DNA from: JAJDXO01 sp965221855
GTDB lineage: Bacteria > Pseudomonadota > Alphaproteobacteria > Rhodospirillales > UBA2165
Direction of reading: 5' to 3'
NCBI GenBank assembly: GCA_965221855.1
Contig: CBDCSV010000002.1
Coordinates: 166,173 to 230,172, forward strand
DNA length: 64,000 bases
The notes under the pieces were generated by a model. The model was not told the origin of the DNA and made no database searches. It saw nothing but the letters and a program-made list of their open reading frames with translations. Made by a program: the position numbers and the translations under genes. The first letter of the stretch is position 1. Every line of letters begins with the position of its first letter. Below, piece by piece: positions 58,889 to 64,000 of the stretch.

Positions 58889-60168
58889 GGTGACGTAAAA
58901 ATTTATGTGTCAGTTGGGAATGGGGTACTCCCTGTGGTTTACGACAACCGCAAGAAGGAGCACCCCGATGCCACAGCAAGCTGTAACGATTGAGAACCTA
59001 CCACAAGCCTTTGAGGTGGTGAAGGAGATGCAAGCAGGCGGATTGGACTGGGGCGAGGGTTATCGCCCGCTTGGCCGCCAGGCGCTGGCCGAGATCATCG
59101 AGGGCCGGATGGCCGAGGCGGTGGATCGCTGGCTCGACGGCCTCGATGGCAGCGCTATGCGCGACCGGCGCAACGGCACCTACCGGCGCCGCCTGCTCAG
59201 CGAGCTCGGCGACATCGAGCTCAACGTGCCGCGCACCCGGCACTTCTGCCCGACCGAGGTTCTGAAGAGCTACGCAAGGCGCGCTCCAGAGATCGACCGC
59301 GCCATCCTGGCCGGCTTCGTGCTGGGGCTCTCGACCCGCAAGGTCGGCGAGGTCCTGCTTGCCCTGCTCGGGCGTCCGGTCTCGGCCGCGACGGTGAGCC
59401 GGGTCGCCAAGACCCTCGATCTGTCGGTCGCCGCATTCCACCGCCGGCCGCTGAAGAACGCCTACAAGGCGCTGATGCTCGACGGCGTGGTGCTGGCCTG
59501 CAAGACCGGCGCCGGCGCGCTCAGGAGGCCGGTCCTGGTGGCGCTGGGCATACGGCACGACGGCAAGAAGGAGATTATCGACTTCCAACTCGCCGCCAGC
59601 GAGAGCGCCGCGGAGTGGGAGCGCTTCCTCACCGCGTTGCACCGCCGCGGCCTCACCGGCGAGGGCCTTGAGATGATCTGCGTTGATGGCGGCCAAGGCC
59701 TGCTCGCCGCCTTGCCGATCGTCTATCACGGCATCCCCGTTCAGAGGTGCTGGGCGCACAAAATCAGGAACATCCTCAACAAGGTCCGCGTAGCCGACCA
59801 GCAGGCCGTCAAGGCCGACGTCCACGCCGTCATGAATGCCCCCAACCGCCGCAAGGCCGAGACCGCCGCCCGCCGCTTCGCCGACGCCTGGGAAGATACC
59901 TACCCCAAGGCCGTCGCCTGCCTGCGCAACGACCTCGACGACCTGCTCACCTGCTTCCGCTACAAGGACCTCGCCGAGCGAAAGCAGGTCAGGACCACCA
60001 ATGCCATCGAACGGAGGTTCCGCGAGGTTCGCAGACGAACCCGGCCCATGGGAACCTTCAAGGATAAAACCTCAATGGACCGCATCCTCTTCGCGGTCTT
60101 CATTCACGAAAACAAGTCTCAGGGAATCAGTACCCCAGTCTCCCTGACACATAACTCTTGACGTTACC
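58889..60168 (+). mobile_element. IS256-family insertion sequence, copy 3 (1280 bp)
   Basis: Same termini as copies 1 and 2. Target duplication GCCCGCGT lies at 58881-58888 and 60169-60176. It is oriented against the flanking MFS and aldolase genes and lies between them. Confidence 0.95.
58968..60161 (+). CDS. IS256-family transposase, copy 3
   Basis: 397 residues, identical in sequence to copy 2. All catalytic motifs are intact and the start lies after AAGGAG. The near identity of the three copies indicates recent spread. Confidence 0.95.
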   Translation: MPQQAVTIENLPQAFEVVKEMQAGGLDWGEGYRPLGRQALAEIIEGRMAEAVDRWLDGLDGSAMRDRRNGTYRRRLLSELGDIELNVPRTRHFCPTEVLKSYARRAPEIDRAILAGFVLGLSTRKVGEVLLALLGRPVSAATVSRVAKTLDLSVAAFHRRPLKNAYKALMLDGVVLACKTGAGALRRPVLVALGIRHDGKKEIIDFQLAASESAAEWERFLTALHRRGLTGEGLEMICVDGGQGLLAALPIVYHGIPVQRCWAHKIRNILNKVRVADQQAVKADVHAVMNAPNRRKAETAARRFADAWEDTYPKAVACLRNDLDDLLTCFRYKDLAERKQVRTTNAIERRFREVRRRTRPMGTFKDKTSMDRILFAVFIHENKSQGISTPVSLTHNS

Positions 60169-60180
60169 GCCCGCGTCCAC

Positions 60181-60206
60181 GCCCAAGCCCAAGCCCAAGC
60201 CCAAGC
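60181..60206. repeat. Hexanucleotide tandem repeat (GCCCAA)n
   Basis: Four and a third copies of GCCCAA occur just outside IS256 copy 3, between it and the end of the MFS gene. It is a possible slippage site with no coding role seen. Confidence 0.85.
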
Positions 60207-60226
60207 CATGCCGACGGGCGGCGCTT

Positions 60227-61426
60227 CTAACGCTCCAGCTTGCGCAGCCACAGCGCCAGGAACACGTTGAGGACGGTGCCGAGGGCGAGGGCGGGTCCGG
60301 CCAGCGCCCAGCCGCCGCTGACCGTGACGACCGCCGCGACCGCCGGCGCGCCCAATAGCTGGCCGAGCTGGGAGCCCTGCATCCAATAGCCGTTGGTGGT
60401 GCCGAGCTGATCGGGCGAGGGGGCGTGCGCCGGCGCCCCGGAGGTCAGGCTCGCGGGCTGCATGCCGCCAAAGAGGGAGAACGCGAGGCACAAACCGTAG
60501 CGCACCATGTCGGGCAGACCTTCGGGAAAAAACGCCAGCGCGGTCAGTCCCATGGCCAGCGTGCCGGCCGAGATCAAGGCCCAGCGCGGCACGCCCTTGT
60601 GCAGCAGGACGCTGCCCAGCCAATTGCCGCCGATATTCATCATCACCACCAGCGCGGTCATCACCGAGGCGATCCCGAGGGAGGCTTCGCGCTGCTCGAC
60701 GATGAAGGTGGGCAGCCACGCCATCACCGCGGTCCATTGGGCCGTGTAGGTCAGAAAGCAGCCCATGAGAATGTTGGGTCCGGGCCTGGAAATGGTCAGC
60801 CCGATATCCCGGAGGAAGGAGGTCGTCTGAGGGCCGCGGGGGCCGGGCCGGGTGTGCACAAACAACAGCATGAGGGCAAGCATCGCCAGGCTGAGGCCGA
60901 CGACGCTCCACCACAGTCCCCGCCAGCCGATCGCCGCGATGATCGGCGGCGAGGCGAGGAGCGCGATGGACATCCCGAAGGGCACGCCCATGCCGTAGAG
61001 GCCGACCGCCAGGTTGCGGTCCCGGGGCGCGGCCAGCACGGCGATCAGCGACGGCGTCGCCACCGCCAGAACGATGTAGGCCGCGCCCTCGATCACCCGG
61101 GAGACCAACAGGGAAGCGCTGGTCTCGCCGACCGCGCCGAGGACGCCGCCCGCGGCAAACGCCAAGAGGGCGCCCTTGATCATCCGGGCATGGCCGAGGC
61201 GGTCGGTAACCAGGCCCGCGAATATCCCGCCCATGGTGCCGATGAGGGCGAAGATGGACACGATCCAGCCGGCCGCGACCAATCCGACCGAGAGTTCGGC
61301 CCGGATATCCGGGAGAGCCGGCGGCACCTTGCCGATGTGAATGGAAGCGGTCACCGCGCCCGCGAACACCAGCGCGATCAATGGCCAGTTCGTCGGTGCG
61401 GCCCCGTGTTCGAGATCGTCCCCCAT
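60227..61426 (-). CDS. MFS transporter
   Basis: A 399-residue, 12-span MFS protein of the CynX/NarK-like organic-anion type. IGKVPPALPDIRAELSVGLVAAGWIVSIFALIG lies in spans 1-2, and LVTDRLGHARMIKGALLAF is the motif A loop. The C-terminal half shows QPASLTSGAPAHAPSPDQLGTTNGYWMQGSQLGQLLG. No substrate can be assigned. It is in line with the class II aldolase gene now on the other side of IS256 copy 3, so it may import the aldolase substrate (inference). Confidence 0.88.
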   Translation of the reverse strand: MGDDLEHGAAPTNWPLIALVFAGAVTASIHIGKVPPALPDIRAELSVGLVAAGWIVSIFALIGTMGGIFAGLVTDRLGHARMIKGALLAFAAGGVLGAVGETSASLLVSRVIEGAAYIVLAVATPSLIAVLAAPRDRNLAVGLYGMGVPFGMSIALLASPPIIAAIGWRGLWWSVVGLSLAMLALMLLFVHTRPGPRGPQTTSFLRDIGLTISRPGPNILMGCFLTYTAQWTAVMAWLPTFIVEQREASLGIASVMTALVVMMNIGGNWLGSVLLHKGVPRWALISAGTLAMGLTALAFFPEGLPDMVRYGLCLAFSLFGGMQPASLTSGAPAHAPSPDQLGTTNGYWMQGSQLGQLLGAPAVAAVVTVSGGWALAGPALALGTVLNVFLALWLRKLER

Positions 61427-61952
61427 GGGGAGGCGCTACCGGACGGTTGCGCCCGGGTCAAGCGGCGCGTTGAGGGTATTCGTTTGGGGCCTATATACCT
61501 GACTAGGCGTATGACCTATCCGGTTGTCGTTCGGCTTCCTGGTATATCGCTGATCCCGGACGATGCCCTAGACTTTGCAATTGGGCCGTATCGCGCAACA
61601 ATGGCCTAAAGAGACTGCTAGTAATTTCTTCCGGGCTCGCGTCTACCGGCGACAAGGGCAGTTCCCCTTAATTTCATCCCCATTGCTCCCTTCCGTCTTT
61701 TTCGGGCGCTCGTATGGTAGCCGCTGAATGTAGACTTTACTGACCTCGCCAAACTCCGTAATTTTATTCCCGCACCAATTCAAGCGTCCCGCTCTGTCGG
61801 GTCGCCCGCTGAATACAACAGCCCTTGACCCGGCCTGGGGTAGCTCCCCGAGCCTGGCGAATAGGCGGGACTCTCCACACGCTTGGATTGGTGCAACGGC
61901 CCGGCTCCCGCTGGGTCTGCTATGCACCAATGCGGAGATGACGGGCGATACC
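61427..61952. other. Non-coding gap with inverted repeats
   Basis: No convincing gene is present. It contains an AT-richer, compositionally distinct segment from about 61600 that continues into the sulfotransferase gene, and the inverted repeat at 61772-61894. A 32-codon frame at 61511-61609 has no clear ribosome binding site. Confidence 0.4.
61772..61894. repeat. 16-bp inverted repeat upstream of the sulfotransferase
   Basis: GCACCAATTCAAGCGT (61772-61787) and ACGCTTGGATTGGTGC (61879-61894) are complementary at 15 of 16 positions, 91 bases apart. A third GCACCAAT lies at 61924-61931, next to the gene start. It could be the end of a lost mobile element or a structured leader. Confidence 0.6.
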
Positions 61953-62873
61953 ATGATCATAAGCCATTCCCAAAAGTTCATTTACATCCCCATACCCAAG
62001 ACCGCCACCACCAAGCTCAGGATGGAATTGTCTCGATTGTGTGAACCCGGAGACATCATCACGCCTATACCCGAAGACAACATCAGCCATTTTAATCCGC
62101 GACCGACGAAGGGAGACATTTATTTGACCGACCGGCTTCCATGGTTTCAATTCAAGCCGACAAACGGTCCCTTCGTCGATGCGTATGGATTTACAAAGAG
62201 GCTGACGACTCGCGTCAATATCTCCGTAATCTTCGATATCTTCGGCGAGGAGGTTTTGGACTACAAGATTATCGGGTCCGAACGGAATCCTTTCGACCGG
62301 CTGATCTCCAGATACCTTTGGAACGCCTTTAGTGGCGACTATTACCAGGGAAATTTGGGATCGAAACAACAACAGGCCGCGACACTGCTTAATGATCGTG
62401 ACGCCTTCCAGGAGTTCGTCAAATTGGCGGACTATCATCTGGCGGAAGGGCACGATTTCTACACCCTCGGCGGTGCGAACGTCGCGGACTTCATTGTTCG
62501 CCAGGAGCACTTCACCGAAGACCTACGGAAGCTGGAAATCTTCCTCGGTGCGTTCGGGGAGTTCGACCTTAGGACGCGCATAAAGGCCATGCCGAGGGGC
62601 GACGATGCCCTGGACCAGACGTGGCTATTCGATGGAATCGAGGACCTGGTCCGGGCGAGGTTTCTTAGGACGTTCGAGTTCATGGGATATGGTGGCCTCG
62701 GGTCCGACTGCCCTGAATTCGTCCCACATGAAAACCGTCACCAAGTGAAGCGCCGATACGTCGATAGATATAAGAATTCCAGTCTGACGAGCGGATGGCG
62801 GCACACCTTCAGAATGAAATATCCGGGGACTTTTGCGATTGCGACGGCAGTCCGTCGGCGATTGGCACGTTAA
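61953..62873 (+). CDS. Sulfotransferase-family protein
   Basis: A 306-residue protein opening MIISHSQKFIYIPIPKTATTKLRMEL. The segment PKTATTKLR is the 5'-phosphosulfate-binding loop of PAPS-dependent carbohydrate sulfotransferases (Sulfotransfer_2-like). SERNPFDRLISRYLWNAF (near residue 110) is the 3'-phosphate motif. The C-terminal part has few known marks. Lower GC and freer codon use than its neighbours suggest recent acquisition. ATG 61953 is preferred; ATG 61938 is possible. Such enzymes sulfate surface polysaccharides or lipooligosaccharides. Confidence 0.75.
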   Translation: MIISHSQKFIYIPIPKTATTKLRMELSRLCEPGDIITPIPEDNISHFNPRPTKGDIYLTDRLPWFQFKPTNGPFVDAYGFTKRLTTRVNISVIFDIFGEEVLDYKIIGSERNPFDRLISRYLWNAFSGDYYQGNLGSKQQQAATLLNDRDAFQEFVKLADYHLAEGHDFYTLGGANVADFIVRQEHFTEDLRKLEIFLGAFGEFDLRTRIKAMPRGDDALDQTWLFDGIEDLVRARFLRTFEFMGYGGLGSDCPEFVPHENRHQVKRRYVDRYKNSSLTSGWRHTFRMKYPGTFAIATAVRRRLAR

Positions 62874-62898
62874 ATTACGAGTTAAATTTACACCCTCC

Positions 62899-62928
62899 CA
62901 AAAAAAGACCGGCGCTCGTTGGCGCCGG
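62899..62928 (-). terminator. Intrinsic terminator on the minus strand
   Basis: On the minus strand CCGGCGC pairs with GCGCCGG around CAACGA and is followed by TC and seven T. It lies 174 bases beyond the end of the flavin monooxygenase gene and 26 bases after the convergent sulfotransferase stop. Confidence 0.8.
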
Positions 62929-63035
62929 CAAGTCTAACAGGGAGGATCATAGAGAGGACCGTGCCCCGGGGGCGCGGGGCGGGAGGGATGTCCTCGACTA
63001 TGCTTGGGATCATAGGTTGCGGGCGCGGGGATGTA

Positions 63036-63051
63036 TGTGATCTGGATCACA
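63036..63051. promoter_or_regulatory. CRP/FNR-family consensus site
   Basis: TGTGATCTGGATCACA is a full TGTGA-N6-TCACA match to the CRP consensus; FNR-type proteins prefer TTGAT-N4-ATCAA. It lies in the 62874-63101 gap beyond the 3' ends of both flanking genes, where no promoter is otherwise expected. It may mark an unrecognised transcript or be fortuitous. Confidence 0.5.
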
Positions 63052-63101
63052 TTCCGAGGAAAAATCCTCAAGCCATTGATTTTGTTGAAAAGAAATTTTC
63101 C

Positions 63102-64000
63102 CTACGGGCCGTCGTAGAGCCACGCCATGCCGTCGTAGGACTGTTCCGGCGTCCGTTCGCTCAGCATGTTGTTGCGCAGTTCGCGGACCACGCCGGCGGC
63201 GTGATAGACCTCGCCGTAGACCCGGGCCATGACCTGGACCTGGCCGGTGCGGAGATACCGTTCCGCCGGATATTCCAGGAACGATTTTTCGATATCGCCG
63301 TCATTGGCCTCGAGAATATCGCTGAGGGTTACCGCGTCCTCGATGGCCATGCCGGCGCCGGCGGCGAGATACTGAAGCATGGGGTGCGCCGCGTCGCCCA
63401 AGAGCGTCACCCGCCCGTCGGTCCACTCCTTCACCGGCTCCCGGTCGCACAGCACCCACATCTTCCAGGTTTCGATCCGCTCCAGGAGTTCGCGGACGTT
63501 GGCGCAGGTGCCGGCGAAGCGTTCGTGAAGCTCGTCCGGTTCGCCGAATGCATCCCAGCCTTCGACGTACTTGTCGCTGTGGAAAACGGCGACGAGATTG
63601 TAGAGCTCGCCCCGCCGCAGCGGATAGTGGACGAGGTGGGTCTTTTCGCCGGCCCAGATGATCATGGAGTCCGAATAGAGATGATCCGGCACCTCCCCGA
63701 TGGGCAGGACGGCGCGATAGGCGATGTGGCCGGACACGATGGGCGGTCCGTCGCCGACGATGGTCTCCCGGATGGTCGACCACAACCCGTCGGCGCCGAT
63801 CAGCGCCGCGCCGTCATAGGGGCCGCCGCCTTCGGCCGTGACCGTGACGCCGCCGGCGGACTGCTCGTAGCCGGTGACCTTCACGGATGCTTCCAGGGTG
63901 ATGAGATCGGAGGCCCGGCAGGTGTCGAGGATCGCGCCGTGGATGTCGGCGCGGTGGATGACGCCGTAAGGCTCGGTGAACTTCGCCCGGAAGGCGTCGT
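63102..64000 (-). CDS. FAD-dependent aromatic monooxygenase (5' end outside window)
   Basis: At least 299 residues are seen, the C-terminal three quarters of a class A flavoprotein monooxygenase. Visible parts: the GAALIGADGLWSTIRETIVG segment with the DG motif, and GRVTLLGDAAHPMLQYLAAGAGMAIEDAV, the FAD-ribityl-binding GD motif with conserved AAHP. PYGVIHRADIHGAIL at the upstream edge is typical of salicylate or 3-hydroxybenzoate 6-hydroxylases. These enzymes hydroxylate aromatic acids with NAD(P)H and oxygen. It is consistent with the aromatic-catabolic theme elsewhere in the window, but the substrate is not determined. Confidence 0.9.
   Translation of the reverse strand, partial: DAFRAKFTEPYGVIHRADIHGAILDTCRASDLITLEASVKVTGYEQSAGGVTVTAEGGGPYDGAALIGADGLWSTIRETIVGDGPPIVSGHIAYRAVLPIGEVPDHLYSDSMIIWAGEKTHLVHYPLRRGELYNLVAVFHSDKYVEGWDAFGEPDELHERFAGTCANVRELLERIETWKMWVLCDREPVKEWTDGRVTLLGDAAHPMLQYLAAGAGMAIEDAVTLSDILEANDGDIEKSFLEYPAERYLRTGQVQVMARVYGEVYHAAGVVRELRNNMLSERTPEQSYDGMAWLYDGP

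Noticed and set aside
56397..60168. Composite transposon made of IS256 copies 2 and 3 carrying the aldolase gene
   Set aside because: Each copy has its own perfect 8-bp target duplication (CCGCACCC and GCCCGCGT), so they inserted independently; a composite would share one duplication at the outer ends.
61511..61609. 32-codon frame upstream of the sulfotransferase
   Set aside because: No clear ribosome binding site and no hydrophobic or family pattern.

Overview
The window looks like a chromosomal segment of a GC-rich alphaproteobacterium, possibly of the Rhodospirillales group. The lineage is inferred from gene content and order only: type 2 ArgC, a glnB-glnA pair behind a sigma-54 site, an sdhE-mfd pair divergent from recG, TAXI-type TRAP transport and abundant palindromic intergenic repeats. 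No marker for a precise assignment is present.

Layout. Positions 1-4040 are an accessory patch: a zinc-ribbon gene cut by the window edge, an unknown gene, an IS110 remnant, a HigBA toxin-antitoxin pair, tiny doubtful ORFs and a tyrosine recombinase. Positions 4440-11170 are mostly housekeeping: a DUF6152 protein with a membrane partner, argC, a gamma-class carbonic anhydrase homologue, parE, an acyl-CoA thioesterase, a DUF3105 protein and an OsmC-like protein. Positions 11389-16474 hold a Rieske oxygenase next to the main discovery of the window: three genes each carrying one in-frame UGA that reads as selenocysteine. They are one GrdB-like reductase gene (UxxC) and two paralogous AhpD/carboxymuconolactone-decarboxylase-like genes (CxxU). 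Each UGA is followed by a hairpin with GU in its apical loop, as in bacterial SECIS elements. They are arranged around a divergent HxlR-type regulator with a palindromic control region.

An IS4-type element (16626-17896) sits on the axis of a palindromic repeat. Next is a catabolic region (18049-27904): fumarylacetoacetase-like, 3-hydroxyacyl-CoA dehydrogenase, SDR and crotonase-fold genes, a LysR regulator with two matching dyad sites, a TAXI-TRAP transporter, a GST and a two-domain VOC protein. This suggests uptake and beta-oxidation-like breakdown of a cyclic or acidic organic compound. Then come YceI, a membrane protein, three consecutive Bcr/CflA-type MFS genes and a gamma-glutamylcyclotransferase-like gene.

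Positions 33856-43067 are core metabolism: glnA, glnB, an aminotransferase, tRNA-His, and a transketolase / class I aldolase / ribulose-phosphate epimerase run ending in an SLC13-type transporter and a universal stress protein. Positions 44242-56341 carry an ACT-domain regulator, a NUDIX hydrolase, a DUF502 protein, recG, sdhE, mfd, a FrnE-like DsbA protein and an MFS exporter. Three almost identical 1280-bp IS256-type elements (44852, 56397, 58889) have inserted here, each with its own 8-bp target duplication. One supplies the stop codon of the NUDIX gene and another separates an MFS gene from a class II aldolase gene. The right end has a sulfotransferase-like gene of foreign appearance and a flavin monooxygenase cut by the window edge.
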